Shown one piece after another: positions 21,822 to 34,902 of a stretch of DNA of 64,000 bases. The DNA comes from Planococcus citri. Lineage: Eukaryota > Arthropoda > Insecta > Hemiptera > Pseudococcidae. How positions within the stretch are numbered: position 1 is the stretch's first letter; every line of letters begins with the position of its first letter. The notes beneath the pieces are model-generated. The model was not told the DNA's origin and ran no database searches. It saw only the letters and a list, made by a program, of their open reading frames with translations. The DNA lies in the NCBI RefSeq assembly GCF_950023065.1, contig NC_088680.1, positions 30,926,559 to 30,990,558 on the forward strand. The letters are read 5' to 3'. Both the position numbers and the translations under genes were made by a program.

Positions 21822-24379
21822 GAGGTTCGTTCCAGGTTCTTTGAACTAAAGTTCATGAAAAGAGGCCAGCTTACATATTAGGGAGCAGTCAAATCTTGAT
21901 GTCGTCCTCTCCTCATTTCGGATTAAAATCATCATTTGGAGAAATATTTAAAAGTGACCTTGAAACCTATCAAAATGAGTTAAAATTTTGTGAGAAATCC
22001 ACATATTTCGACAAAAAAGTTTTTTGAACCCTTTTGAAAAATTTTAAGCTTGAAATTGACTTATGATTTTTGAAGAACATGTCATGCAACGTATCCAGAT
22101 GAGTTTCAATTTCGACGGAAAATCGAAAATTCTCTTCAGAACTTTTTTTTAGCACCTTTGAAGAATTTTTTGCTTAATGAAAAATGTACTTCCAAAAATC
22201 AACAAAATTTAATGAGGCAATCCCAATGTAAGTTTTGATATAAATTATCAATTTTCGTCTTAATTTGTGACTCACTTTGATGGATTTTAGGGCACTTTTT
22301 TGAAAATTTCAAAAATTATAATTCAAGTTTTGGGCTAAAAAGTTTTTAAAAATACTCAGAAAAAATGTTGATGAAATTTTTTGATTTTTTGCTGAAATTT
22401 TAACCCATTTTCAGAAGTCATGGAAGATATATCTTCGTTTTTGTCATAACTACCCGGGAACTTGACTCAATTCTGGGCCCAAAGTTCTTCAAAGTGCTCA
22501 AAAAAGTTTTAATTAAAATTTTGGTTTTTTATATTTTTTGTACGATGTGCGAAAAAATTATATAATTATTTTGTTTGCAAATCAGCAAATACCATAAAGC
22601 ATTTCAAATGGGATTGAAAAATTATTGGCCGGGTTCTTTAGAACCAAACAAACAAACGCAAAAACTATATTGCAATCAGCGTTTTACTGATGGTCAATGC
22701 TTGATTAACACTAATAAGTTTCGTGTTCATAGGTGGCATGACAATTTTTTCAAATATCCAAAAATTGTAACCGAATTATGGGTTTAAAATCTTTCAAAAA
22801 TGTCCAAAAATAATTTCCGTGAAATATTTGAATTTCTTGCAAAATTTTAACCCGTTTTGATGGGCCACACGACGCTGTTCGAGGAACGCTAAAATCGTAA
22901 CTCAATTTTGGGCTAATAATTCTTGTAAGAAAAACTGAAATAAAGTTCTCGTGGAAATATTCGAATTTTTCACGAAATTTCAACCTACTTTGATTGGTCA
23001 CAAGGTCTCTTTTGAGTAATTCTTCAACAGTTCATTTTCACTCGTGATTATGGGGGAGGGGTGACTTTAAAATTCCACTATGCCCTATTGTGTGAGCCAT
23101 ATTTTTTCGCTAACTATTGGTTCAATGGACGTGGAACAAACTGTTTCATGCTATGGAAATAAATTTTCTCTGTGCTGAATTTTCCCCAAAACCATATTCA
23201 GGGGGCACTATAGATATATTCGGAGTCATGGGAGTGCCCGGTGTTTGACATGTAAATTTTTTTCAACTTCAGATAGGTACTTACATTTATTTGTACCTTG
23301 CATGATTCTGGTCTAATGGATTACTTACTCTCCGATCGCAGGATATTTCTAGTGAATATGCTTTAAAAAATCTTACCTAATGCTAATGAGCGTGACGAGA
23401 TTTCGACCTCGTGATCATAGTATTCAAATCCCCGTGAGTACTGACCAACTGTATCCATTAACTCATGCCTTGAAACAAACGTTCTGAAAGGTCTTTTTTT
23501 TTTCTTACAACAAAGCACGAATATTGAAGTACTAGAAATGCAAATCAAGTACATTATTTATCGTCGTCTTCGGTTCTCGGTGAAAATAAAATGCATCTAG
23601 AAAAAGAAAAAAATGCACAATCAGCAATCTCTTACAAAGACTCTGAGTACATATTTTGTCTCGGTAGGTCTCGTATGCGTCCTGAGCCCATATTTCTTCT
23701 CAGATTTGGCGGACGACTATACATACTCGTACTACACGCACGTTCAATACGAGCTCAAAAATATATATTTTTTCGTAGGATATTCTATATAAGATACGAC
23801 GACGGAGGAGAAGGTGGCATTTTTGTAAGTATAACGTCCATTTACAGTTTAGATTTTTACCCACAGGGCGGCCACGACGTTGAGCGCGGTAACTCGTAAT
23901 GTAAAGTCGTTTTACTTATTCATGAATTCCACCTCCGAGCTGCGTCTCTTCTTTTTCGCTGGTTTCTGTTTCCGAAGCCGAATTTAACGATATACTTTCA
24001 TATTTTTTCCCTCCGCTGTGCGCCTCATCCTTGACCGACAGACCGACCAACCGAGAAGCTTGGGCTTTTGCACTGTGTTTGCGTTAAAGTCAGCAATGAT
24101 TTAGTGAGCTATAATGTTTTCTTTGGGGCCGAGCTGGGCTCAGGATGTGCTCATCTACTATTGTGTAGCTTTGCGCGTTTTAATGCGCTCGTAAAACATT
24201 TGCTTTATTTTTAAAGAACGACTTACCTCACACTATTTGAAGATATTGACGATAGTTACAATGTTCATAGGTACCTTGAATTGATGCGTCGTTGTTAGTT
24301 GATGATGAATTTATAAAAATTAAATTTGGATTAAAAATTAGAAAGGTAGGTATCAAAATTTTATCAAATTGACCTAGAA
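21822..24379. other. Non-coding stretch: diverged repeats, SINE-like remnant, CpG-bearing block
   Basis: At about 22380-22500 and 22820-22930 related blocks recur ('gaaattttaaccc(a/g)ttttga', 'ctcaattttgggc'), with parts also inverted near 21960-22200: an old dispersed family. Near 23381-23450 a tRNA-like stretch with the B-box-like ATTCAAATCCC suggests a SINE remnant. From about 23550 to 24200 the sequence is CpG-bearing and unique, and could be regulatory or a distant exon; its longest frame (23591-23899, 102 residues) has no recognisable feature. Confidence 0.4.
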
Positions 24380-25230
24380 AGCTAAAATTTGATTACATCG
24401 CCTTTTTTTCGAGTCCCAGAATCGATTAGTGAAAATTTTGAACAGTTTTAAGCTGCAGTTCTAGAGCCTCCAGCTGATTTTTGAAAAGTTGACCAAATGA
24501 AGTTAGAAAACCAAAATTTGCTCCCTGTCCCTCAGTTTCAAAATTACGAGTCAACTGAAGTTGGTTTGAAACCACTCTGGAGCCTCCAGTAACATTTTGG
24601 AAACTGCAGTTTTCCAAAAAAAAAAAAAAAACACTTTGGAGAGTAGAAACTTTCTTCACCGATTACACACCATTTTTTCAAAATCTGTGTCTGCCAGTTC
24701 AAGACCATATTTTTTTCCAGCAATTTCATTAGGTATTGAAAATTTTAAAAGTTCACTGTTCCCCTACTGTTAGATGACAAAAAAATCTGAATGACATGAT
24801 GAGTTGTTTTCGGGTGTTTCCAAGCCATTTTAGAGCTCTTGAGAACTTTTTGAAAAAGGGTGTAGAACTTTTCAAATTTTCAATTGTTACATCACTGGAT
24901 TAAAATGTGGTTGATCGTGATCATAAGTGCTAAAGTTGAATAGATTTTATGGTGTTGTTTTGGAAAACTGGAATTTCCAAAATGCCACTGGAGACTCCAG
25001 AACTGCTAAAAAACTAGCTTCAGTCAACTTATCGTGCTGAAATCCGGGCATAGAGTGAAACTTTCGCTTTCTTGGTAAAATTTCAAGAAGATTTCAAGTA
25101 TTGAAAATCCGCTGGAGGCTCCAGAAAAGGCTGAAAACGATTCAAAACTATTTCCAATCGATTTGGAAGGTCGGAAGTAAGGCATGTGCCAAATTTCAGA
25201 TTTTCAGGTCGATTTGGTGAAATTTTTGAT
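24380..25230. repeat. Dispersed repeat family with the CTGGAG/CTCCAG palindrome
   Basis: Several diverged copies of one module follow each other. Each has a phrase like 'gagcctccag-(c/t)ga-tttttgaaa', a phrase 'aaattgacctagaaagct' or 'atttggtgaaattt', and a phrase 'tttcagtcaatttg'. Copies of the palindromic core lie near 24465, 24580, 24990 and 25110, in both orientations. The same family recurs at 3110, 17590, 30880 and 57110-57590. Confidence 0.6.
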
Positions 25231-26746
25231 TATTTTCAATTTATTGTCTGATTTCATAAAATTCATCAGAAATCAAAAAATGTACCTACTATTCAGCACC
25301 TAAAATTCTGGCCAGTGGTAGGTATATTTTTGCACGTTCTTATGATCTAGCTTTATCTGTTTCAAAATTTTTAAGAGACAGTTGGGAAACCCTTGAAGCC
25401 CTTAAAAGTTTTCAATATAGGTAGCTTTGATGTAAAATTATTTTATTATTTATTTTTAAAATTTTTTTTCAAAAAATACCTATCTCACTTTGAAATCTTA
25501 AAATATTTTTTTCTTACCGCAATAATTTCCAGCTAAAAAATGGTTAAATAGAACTTTTGACTGCAGATGAGAGGACACCCTGTATACCTAACCATGCGCC
25601 AACCTCGACCACTATTTACAACACTTGAAACTCGGTTGCAGTTCAATTTACTCTGGTATTCGAGATACGAGTAGTAGGAAAAAACTCCACCTCAACTCTC
25701 CCGAAGACAGACGCGAAAGCGAGACGAGAGTTAGCATAGCGTGTGGCTCGTACCGAAATCGAAGTATTTTAAAGCGTTTTCTCGAGTAAACAGCGCCGAG
25801 GAACGTAACAAAATTCTATTCACATTTCACACTCGGCTTGGCGTACAGTTGGCGAAATTTTTCATCATCGCATTGCACTAATTTCGAGCGAAACCGGCAA
25901 CAAAACGCCGAGCCAAGTTTTCGCAACAATGGAAATAAATTATCGTGCTTCAGTTGTCCGTTAATTTAAATTGAATATAATTTTTACACAATCCGGTATT
26001 TTCTCAAGAAAAGCTCGTCTCTCGGGTCCGACCACCACGCCATCGCCAACGTGCCTAAATGCTCCATCGTCTTCATCGTCGTCTTGGTCGCATCTCTTTT
26101 TTGTTGCCACTATGAGAGAAAGGCACCCGAATTATTCTACCAAGGAATTTATCCCCCTCTACGGTTCACATCGTCTTTCCAGCAATCTGATGTGCTTTCT
26201 CCTTGTCTATTTCGTATCCACATACGTTTTAAGTTTGAATTTTATTTCCGTAAATGACTCCGGCTCTTTTTACTGGCTGCGTGTTTCCATTTTCTCTTTC
26301 TATATACGATGAGACTACACAATCCTCATTCGTATACCACACACATACCTAACTACACAGCGGAGAAGAATTCGTCGACATCTCTGCTCCACCTCGGCGT
26401 TTTCGTTACATTTCGCAGCGAGAATTTTGCGGCCAAGTTTGCGGTCGAACGCGGTCGAATGCGGGGACCTTTTCGCAATTTCAACTTATAAACGAGAAAC
26501 GGGCTTCGAATTCGCCTCCGGTCCCTCTATTTTCATCGTATTATGTGACCTAAACTCTCCCTATTCTGACTCCGTGTCGCCCTTGCCCTTGGCATACGCG
26601 GCACACGATACCAGATAGCATGAAGAGAATACCAGATGGAAAGGGGGAGAGGTGTCAATAGACGTAATACTGTATTCGGAGACAAATACAACTATAAAGA
26701 TAATCGACCGAGCCGCCTTTGCTGATTCGAAATTCTGTTTATTCAG
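25231..26746. other. Unique CpG-bearing block; no gene accepted
   Basis: From about 25590 to 26740 the base composition changes: CpG is common, poly(T)/poly(A) runs are rare and words are not repeated elsewhere in the window. Two overlapping plus frames (25971-26312 and 26051-26257) have no family features. This could be a promoter, a 5'UTR exon or a conserved regulatory block. If the exon at 26747 is real, part of this block lies in its gene. Confidence 0.4.
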
Positions 26747-26870
26747 CATTTTACCAGATACAATATCGAATCAATACCACCTCGTAATAGCAGCTATAGC
26801 ATCTATTTTCCTACTTATTGTGCTAGCTGCGTTGGTAGTTTTTTTTTTTTGCAAAAATATCCATATCTAA
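26747..26870 (+). CDS. Possible terminal exon encoding a membrane anchor
   Basis: A good acceptor, TGTTTATTCAG at 26746, opens a frame that reads ILPDTISNQYHLVIAAIASI and continues through a hydrophobic stretch to FFFCKNIHI and a stop: a short outside segment, one membrane helix of about 23 residues and a very short tail. AATAAA at 26931, 61 bases past the stop, supports a 3'-terminal exon. Such an exon is typical of single-pass surface proteins. No partner exon could be identified upstream and the family is unknown. The frame runs back through the acceptor to an ATG at 26652, an alternative but less likely start. Confidence 0.35.
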
Positions 26871-27999
26871 TTATTGCGGTAGATGGATGTGCAATTGTGA
26901 AAGTGTAATATTTAACATCATAAATTTCTGAATAAAAATTCGTATATAGGTATTATTAGATATTTTTACAATTCATCGTCGATAAATAATGGATCCGGAA
27001 AGAGAAATATGCGGGTATACCTATTCAGCTCTTTGAAAATTTTCTGAATTTGTAAACTAAGGGAGCAGAATTTTTATGCATCAAAAATGAAATTTTCAGA
27101 TAATGAATCTAAAATTAGGTTCGTTATGAAGTTTTCGAATTTGCTGAGCTCTAATATAAACTTATTTTTTGCGCTCAGCAATGTTATTGAAAAAAAATCA
27201 TAATGACGTGATGAACTTTACGCAAAAATGAAAAAATTTGAAATTTTAGGTTACCTAACAAATATTTTTAAGATGGGTAGGAGCAGTTTGAAAATCAGGA
27301 AAATTGGTTTTAAAAAAGTCTTGTGTTAAATAAACTTTGAGTTTACCTAATTTTAAATTTATGAACTACATACTTACATAAGAATTTTTGAAAATGTTCA
27401 TTTGATAAATTTTTATTCATTTAGGAATTTGAAATTTTGGGACTATTCTGATAATTATTTAATATTTACATACCACTGTCACACTTCTTAATGAATAATC
27501 ATGTTTTAGAAAGTTTCTGGTGTACAAGGTTATTACTCTACCACCTCCACCATAAGAAACATCGTGTTTTTGCAAGAAAGGTCTAAAATTACAAAAACGG
27601 GGAAAAATTTAACAACAATAAATGATCCTAAAAGCTTTGAAAAATTAACCTATAAAAATACAAGAATGAGGGAAACTTGATGAAAAATTCTTTGTTTTTA
27701 TTATCCATTTTTTTCAATGAAATTTAGAACTATTAAGTTTTTATTTTTTTTTCTGGATGTACCTAAATAAAAATCCCCTTCCCCCCAAAAAAACTGACAT
27801 AAGTTTTAGGAACACTTTGTTAAGAATTTTGTCATGATTTTAGTCTATCGATCAAGCAAAAAAAAATGGCACATAGACAATTTTCAGAACCTATGTAGCT
27901 TATGTTTTATGTTTTTTGGAATAAATCGGCATACTTTTCCCTTCCACCTGGATGGCGTAGAAGAAAATTTAAGATGGCAACAAGGGTAAATAAGACTAG
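26871..27999. other. 3' flank and non-coding repeats
   Basis: AATAAA at 26931-26936 would end the exon above. The rest is AT-rich with no frame of note and no clear repeat structure that I could resolve. Confidence 0.35.
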
Positions 28000-28625
28000 G
28001 GTGGGTCCTCTTTGACCTTTTTTTTCTGGAAAATTGGAGATGAGATTCGAAAAAAAGTAATGGTGGGACTTCGAAAGACTGTGGGAAATTTTTGAGTCTA
28101 AAACTTTTACTATCTACCTATCACTTGGGGGGGGGGGGTCCAATTTTAATATTTAACGCATTGAAAATTGAAAAAACACAGTTTGTTTGAGAAAATATTT
28201 TTCAGTGATGATTGATCATATTGTTATACGTATCCGCTTTAGATATATGAAAACCATTTTCAATTTTTTTCACTTTTCCAAAGGTTTTGTATAACTTACA
28301 AAAATGATACGATTTTGGACCTATTTGTAACTTGTGTAAAATAACCTCAAAAAAGTGAATCAAGATGTCAAAAAACGGCTTTAATTAGTCTACTTCCAAG
28401 TGGATATGATACGTATAATCATTTATCTCCAAAATAATTTTTTGAGAAAATTTTTTCTTTTGATTTCCAATGTAAATTTTAAAATCTGAAACCCCAGTAG
28501 ATAAGAGATCGTAAAATTTGTGGGCCAAAAATTTTTCCCACAGAGTCTCGAGGTCCTCCCACAACTTTCTCCAAATCTCATTTCCAATTCCTCTCCTCCC
28601 CTCCACCCGAAAAAAATTCAAGTAA
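28000..28625. mobile_element. Diverged foldback element, about 620 bp
   Basis: The left arm (about 28030-28130) contains AATTGGAGATGAGATT, GGTGGGACTTCGA, GACTGTGGGAAATTTTTG and 'tctacctatcacttgggg'. The right arm (about 28490-28615) contains all of these in reverse complement and reverse order: 'ccccagtagataag', AATTTTTCCCACAGAGTC, TCGAGGTCCTCCCAC and AATCTCATTTCCAATT. The centre also has inverted pieces ('gatacgtat', 'tccgcttta'). A run of G occurs at about 28127-28138. The 78-residue minus frame at 28385-28621 is a by-product. Confidence 0.7.
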
Positions 28626-31344
28626 GGCTCACCATAGTAAAAACAAATCAGAATTGCAGGCGATATGCATAACTACATTTATTTAATGTTTCCAAAATCG
28701 TGTACTGTATCTCCTTAAAATTTTATGGAGCTTAGCAAAAAAATATTGCCGAATGGCCTCAACGGGGCTTCAGAAAAATTTCATGGGTATTTTCAGGTCA
28801 CTGCTTAAACCCCTCTGGCAAAAGTCATATATCTTAGAACTTTTAAAAACTTTCCAACGTTTTAATTTAATTTAATTTTTTTGGTTCAAGTGATCTCTTA
28901 ATTCTTTTTATCAAGTACAGAAATTTTAAAAATAATAGTTTTTTTCCAAACATAATGATAGTTTTTGGTTGTGCTATGTAATTTAATTAAGATGTTACAG
29001 CTGATCGACGTTTGTAAGTGATGATAATGAAGCTCAAAAAATCACTTGAACACCAATGAATTCAATTTTTTTAAAACGTTACTTACTCGAAAAAAATTTT
29101 TAATTCTTCAAATTTTGAGCTCTCGCTGAGAACGTTAGGCACTGACAGAAAAATGTGTAATTTTTCCTACGTTTAGTTGAGGTAATTCGGTCGTAATTTT
29201 TTGCTGGGCTCAATCAGACTTCCAAAAAAATATAAATAAAAAATAAAAAATAAAACAATTCACCCTTTGAATGTCAGTTCTTCTCAAAAGAGTTTTTAAA
29301 AACTTTGAGTAAAGAAGTGGAACTCACTCGGACTCTTTTTAAAAGATAGTCCAACTCTTGAGTTAATGAGTAGAACTCACAGTTTTTTTTTGAAAAGGTC
29401 AGCTATATCCAAAAACTCACTGTGCATCCCTGTTTTTGAAGTCAATTTCTGTACAAATGAAGCAAAACGTCTGTTGAAAAACGTTTCTAAGTGCCATGTT
29501 TGAAATGGATGAGGGGAGGGGGCGGCTACTTGGATTGTAAAGAAGTAGATAATGGCTGATACGATTATTTTGTTTTAAAGTTTCATTTTAAATAATTATA
29601 TGTATTACTTTTTGCGGTAGCAAAAATTTTGCTCCATCATGTGAAAAATTTCATTAAAATGAAAACATCATGATTTTGTTGATGTTTCGAGTGATATTTT
29701 TTCAAATTTGAACGATAAGAGTTGCCTGTGCTGGGATTGTTATAAGAAGTGAAATTGTAGAGAAAATACTGTGAGACAAGTATTATTTGATAGGATTCAT
29801 GGGAGAGGCGATGGAAGGGATCCTCATTTTCGAAAATTTCAGTTGACATGAACATTGAACAGTGAATGATCTGGAAAGGGTGAAAGAAGTAAACAATTTT
29901 TGGAAAAGTTTTCTCACATTTTGACAACCCAAATGAGCGAAATTTCAACTGAAAGACTTCTGAAAAAAAAAGGTTTACTGTAGCCTTATTTTTATAATAA
30001 TTGTCGTCCTACCCAACACCGTACAATTTGAAGTACTCGACTGTATAATTGCTCAGCTTATGGTAGCAATTCACTGACCGGAGGGGAATCAGCATACACT
30101 ACATTGGGATGCGTAATCGTTGTTGGCTTATTGACCTGAGACACGCATTTGGCTTCAGACCAAGAATAATGTTATTCGAGTTTAGCATCGAGCACTGCAC
30201 TACTTAGCCTCGAGGTTAATATACGCCCGCGAATATAAGGATAAGTGATGAAGTAACGCGAAAGTAATCTCCTCTTTATATATTGATTTCATTCGTGTGT
30301 CTCTTTCTCTTCTATTCCTCCTGGCGCAGTACACATAAAACTCTGTGTACTCGTTTCAATCTTTTCTCTTTTGTTACAGAGTACTTTCGCATTGTCTGTC
30401 TTTCTCGCGACCATTTTCTTTTTACAAACTTTTGGAACCATTTATTTTTATTTGAAATTAGTTCGGCGGATTGGATTTTCTATAAATAGTACTTTTCATT
30501 TGAGTTTTTAATGGGGCGAACATTGCCGCATGCTGCTGCGAATCGCGTCGTCGAGTCGCACTTTACTATTACAGGCTTCTCTTCTTATAGTACATATAAC
30601 CAAAAAGTTTTCCGCTTGTTTTTTTCTCACTGTAGTCTGTATCTGCGTTCCTCTACCGCATACGACACTTTTTCAAAAGCTTACTCTAGCGTACAAGTCT
30701 CATCTTTCTTTTCCTCAAATGCCTCGGGCATTGTTATTTTATTACTTCAGGTAATGATTTCAGTAATATAAGCTTACATTATTTCATTAGTCATTACCCA
30801 ACGATAGCCATTGGATTCTTTTCATATTATAAATGTGCTAAGTCTATTAAAGGTGGTTTCAAGCCATATTGAAGGCTCCAGGATGGCTTTAAATCACCTC
30901 TAATCGAGTCAGAGTATGAAGTAAATTTTAGATTTCCAACTTCAAAGGGTGAAATTTTGTGGAAATTTCAATTTTTAAAAATCTTACAGCCAAAAATGGT
31001 TTTAAAACTCCAGTTTCAATCAATTGAGATCAAAAGTAGGATATGTAACAAATTTCAGCTTCCAAGTTGATTTTTTTATGAAATTTTGATTTTTTTGAAT
31101 TTTTGGTCCAAACGATCGATCTTCGAAAATTCACCAAAAGTCGAAAAATACATTTCAGAATCTAAAATTTTTAGTTGGGAAATTTTTAATATCGACTCCT
31201 CCGAATCGAATTTTATCATTTATAGCCATTTTGAAGTCTTCAACACACAATTTACAATTTTTAGAATTTTTTAATTTCACTGAAAAGTGCTTTTCTAGAT
31301 CCTTCTCAACTTTTCCATGCACTTTGTGCATCGAATGTTCAAGA
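28626..31344. other. Non-coding stretch with a CpG-bearing block
   Basis: No gene accepted. The 103-residue minus frame at 29637-29948 lacks recognisable features. About 30000-30770 is unique and CpG-bearing with several overlapping short frames (30283-30489, 30511-30771, 30530-30754), a pattern of base composition rather than coding. Near 30860-30900 there is another diverged member of the CTCCAG repeat family. Confidence 0.35.
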
Positions 31345-31440
31345 ATGATCTTATTCAAATTCAAATTCAAATTCAAATATTTTATTGCACAGAATGTGCC
31401 TTTCAGCATCGTACAATGTTAACTTAGAAATAGGGTGGGT
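31345..31440 (-). mobile_element. 3' end of a non-LTR retrotransposon (LINE tail)
   Basis: Read on the minus strand, the sequence runs 'aacattgtacgatgctgaaaggcac', then TGTGCAATAAAATATTTGAA, then a (TTTGAA) repeat of about four units. An AATAAA followed by TTTGAA repeats is the usual 3' end of several arthropod LINE families (from memory). No reverse-transcriptase frame is seen beyond it, so this is a 5'-truncated copy. The repeat is also a simple hexanucleotide microsatellite at about 31353-31378. Confidence 0.55.
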
Positions 31441-32029
31441 TTTAGTACCCATAGACACATCATTTCTATGGATTTGGTTTCGAAAAATTCCTGCACTGTA
31501 GAAAGCTTTGATCTCTAATCATTCTTTTAGGTATTTTTCGAAAGTTTTAATAGAATTAAGGTTTTGTATTTAGAATTTTAACTGCCATGATATCCATATT
31601 AGTTTGAGGATTTTTTCTGTGGTAGGTAAATAACTGGCTTACAAACAATAAGAAATGTGTTGAAGTAATCTTGCGAATGGTTTTCTCTTTCTGGTTTCTG
31701 AAATTATTAAATCATAAAAGAAAAAAACTTCCCAATGTGGATGAAATAAAGCACCCACTTACTTTCAAGGCAACCTTTTGCAGAATTTAGTTTTCAATGG
31801 TTCACTGCCAATAGTTTTCATCTCAAATTATCCAATTTTCAGCACACTTGCGTCACTTTGTGAAAATCTATAATTTTTTAAAATTTATTCATCGACTTGA
31901 GTTGCACTTGGACTCTCCTCTGGATCAGCTGTCCTTGAAAACTTTCATTCTTATTCATGCAAAATTATTTTTTCCTCCGTTTGTAATAAAACTTGTGACA
32001 TTTCCTTCAAGTTTTTGTGCAACTTTTTT
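31441..32029. other. Non-coding, nothing recognised
   Basis: AT-rich sequence with no credible frame. It probably includes more of the body of the minus-strand LINE fragment just below 31440, but I could not identify any of its protein domains. Confidence 0.3.
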
Positions 32030-32370
32030 TTTGCTTAAGCGAATTTTTTATAAGTCGAAAAATATTACAATAACGCGTAATAATTATTACAAATATATTT
32101 CACAAGAATCCTTTTTTGTGCAAAATGAAAAAATATGAGCAATTATGGAATTAAAATTTCATGTTGTAGAACATGAAAAATTGGAAAAAAATGAGAAAAC
32201 AAAAAAATTTCATATTTTTTTTATTTTTTCAAAATCTTATGTTCTATTCCATGAAACAAGATTTTTGCAAAATTGGTCATATTATTTAATTTTCTACAAA
32301 AAAGGACTCTTGTAATATTTCTGTAAATGTCATAGTTTTCGACTTATAAATAAATCGCTTTCGCTAGAAA
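32030..32370. mobile_element. Foldback repeat, about 340 bp, with a relative at 50470-50735
   Basis: The left part has 'ttataagtcgaaaa', 'acaagaatccttttttgtgc' and 'aaatttcatgttgtagaacatgaaa'. The right part has their reverse complements: 'atgttctattccatgaaac', 'acaaaaaaggactcttgt' and TTTTCGACTTATAAA. A closely similar copy at 50470-50735 shares ACAAAAAAGGACTCTTGTAA-like sequence followed by a conserved 3' part ending 'aagaaaatggcg'. A named, dispersed foldback family is likely. Confidence 0.65.
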
Positions 32371-34902
32371 ATGGCGGTCCAGCATATACCCCCTGTTATA
32401 TGTACTTGATAAGAATACGAGAGTAATAATTATGTACCTACCCAGAAATTATTCAAATTAGCCAAAACTCAATTCTTAGCTGGCCACGTTCATTTTCCAT
32501 GTTTACTTACATGCTGGAGAAATTCAATTCTGGAAAAATCAAAATTCGTTAAATTTAGTGTGAGAGAGTCAATCTTGGCTTCAGAACTGATTTTTATAAA
32601 TTATTTTTATCAAAAAGAAGCGATGAATTTCAGATAATTGCAATTTCTGAATCGAATTGAAAAGTTGATAAAGCAACTGAAATTTTATAGGGTTTTGAAA
32701 CGTTCGTTTAAAATAAGTATTCGCATGAATTTTGTGAAATGAGTTTCTGAATTTTTGAAAAGAAGATCAGTTTTATCCAAAACCATGAATTGAAATTTTC
32801 ATGCATTAATACTTAATGTAATTTTATGCTGAAATTCTACAGCTAAGAAAATTTTGAATTTCGAGCTTTCTGATTTTTGAACAAAAAATCATAAAAAGAT
32901 GAAATTGCTTACATAGAACGTAGGAAAAATACGTAATATCCAGATCTTCCAATTTCACATTTTGAGGTAGGTAATTAACTGTTGAAATCATAGGTATCAA
33001 ACTGATTTGAATTTTTGCAAAAGTGATAGCACAATGAGTGAAAGTTGAATTTTCATGCCAACTAGAGAATTATTCCAACTGGCAGAAAGTTCTTGAACTG
33101 GACAAGGGATTTGATTTTTCAATTTTTGGAGAATATTTGAAAATTCTAACTCATCTCTTTTTCTAATGGAAAGTCAAAATTTGATCAAATTGGAGAGGAA
33201 ATTTGAAATTCGTAGATCAATTTTCAACTTTTTACTTCAATTTTATTAAATTTGATCTCATCAATGGATCGAATTGACATTTTTGAAGCTTCTTTTAAAA
33301 ATCGAAAGCTGTAACTCAACTCTTGAAATTTTTGCTGGCTTTTTGATTTTTCTTCATTTGTCAAGTAAAATCTACTACGATGAGTCATTTTTCATTTATT
33401 TTTTCGAAATTTGACGGGAGCGAGCATAGCAAGAAATAATTATTAAATGACCTCAATTTGATGTTTAAAAAATTTCAAAATTCCCGGCCAGTGCTCAACC
33501 TTTTCACATAATGAAAGATTGAAATTTAAAAAAATTTAAAATTTTCCAAAGTGCTTCAACATTATTTTTTTTCAATTTTGTTGTAGTTTGCAAGATTTTT
33601 CTTGATGTTTTTAATACTTCCAGATCATCACGTTAAGAGCATAAGGAAAGCTCAACTTTCATTTTTGTCGAGTTTGGGAGCTCTTTGAATGACGATTCTG
33701 TGGTTTTAAATAATGATAATTTGGAGATCATCTGCTAAAATGGTATAATTCAAATTGAACAATATTGGTACCTACGTTAAACAAAAAATACAAAATTCAA
33801 AAAAAGTGTTCCTGACATATGAAAATTTAAAAAACTTGAATTTCGCATCCGTCTTGTTGAGGTTATTGAGCTATAATTGTTTGCTGGGTGTCATTAAATT
33901 TCAAAAGAAGAATGGGAAACAACAAGCCCTAACGTACACTTTTTTATTAAAAAATTTCAAAACCGCTCATAATTTTTTTTTGGAAATTGGAAATTTTTAT
34001 GTAAAAAATAGCGAATCTTTTTAAATGTTTAATAAGTGTAAAAGCTCAACTTTTACCCTGGAAAAATATTTTCTGGTTTGAAAATATCGCACTTTTATAA
34101 TTTTTAAAGTATTCTTACCAGTTTTTCAAATTTAGTTAAGCAGAGATATTTACTTTACCAATGTATTATACCTGCATCATCTGCTACACCGGAGACACGA
34201 CACTTCTGGTATAATGTATCTTCAAGTAAGTACAATCAAATCAACTCACCAAATACAAACAGCATCGTTCTAAAACCACGACCTCGATCTCAACTTAGCC
34301 GCTAATATGATTCATTTCTCTAAAAAAATAAATCAACACAACATGGTCGGGTCCTTACACCTCGTAACTCGTATCACAACACCATTTTTCTCTATTTTTT
34401 TTCCACCTCACAACCACAACTACCACCACCGATGAAAAATTCCACACGAAGCAGTACCAACATTACGAGTATCGGGGAATTTTCGTATGCCGGATAAAAT
34501 TACTCCTCTAATGTTTCATATTTTCTCTCTTTCTCTGCATCTACGCGTCCGTATAAAAGGCCAAAGGTGAAAAAATAAATAAATTTCAAATTAAATTACG
34601 CGGTGCGCGATGTCATCGCGTCTTGAAAAAGTTATTATGTTTCATAAATTCAAATTAAACATTTACGTCGCCGGTACTGCTGCTATAGCGATTGGGCAAG
34701 GGGGTGAGAGAGGTACAAAATATACGATGAGGTTTGTTAGGTACTCGTCATGTACTTTAAGCGCGGTTTTCCGCCTCGTACTCGCGAGTTGCCGGCTACA
34801 TTTTTTCATTTTTTTTTCTGCGTTCCCCTTTGGTTTTAATCTAGCTTGACGTTTTCTTTTTCTTCCCTTGGAATACTCACGCACTTTGTGAATTTTTTGT
34901 AG
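32371..34902. other. Non-coding stretch
   Basis: No gene accepted. The 89-residue plus frame at 33755-34024 is Lys/Phe/Asn-rich and has no features. About 34180-34860 is CpG-bearing and unique, with mirror-image frames on both strands (34610-34849 plus, 34663-34926 minus) that reflect composition. Possible regulatory DNA. Confidence 0.35.
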
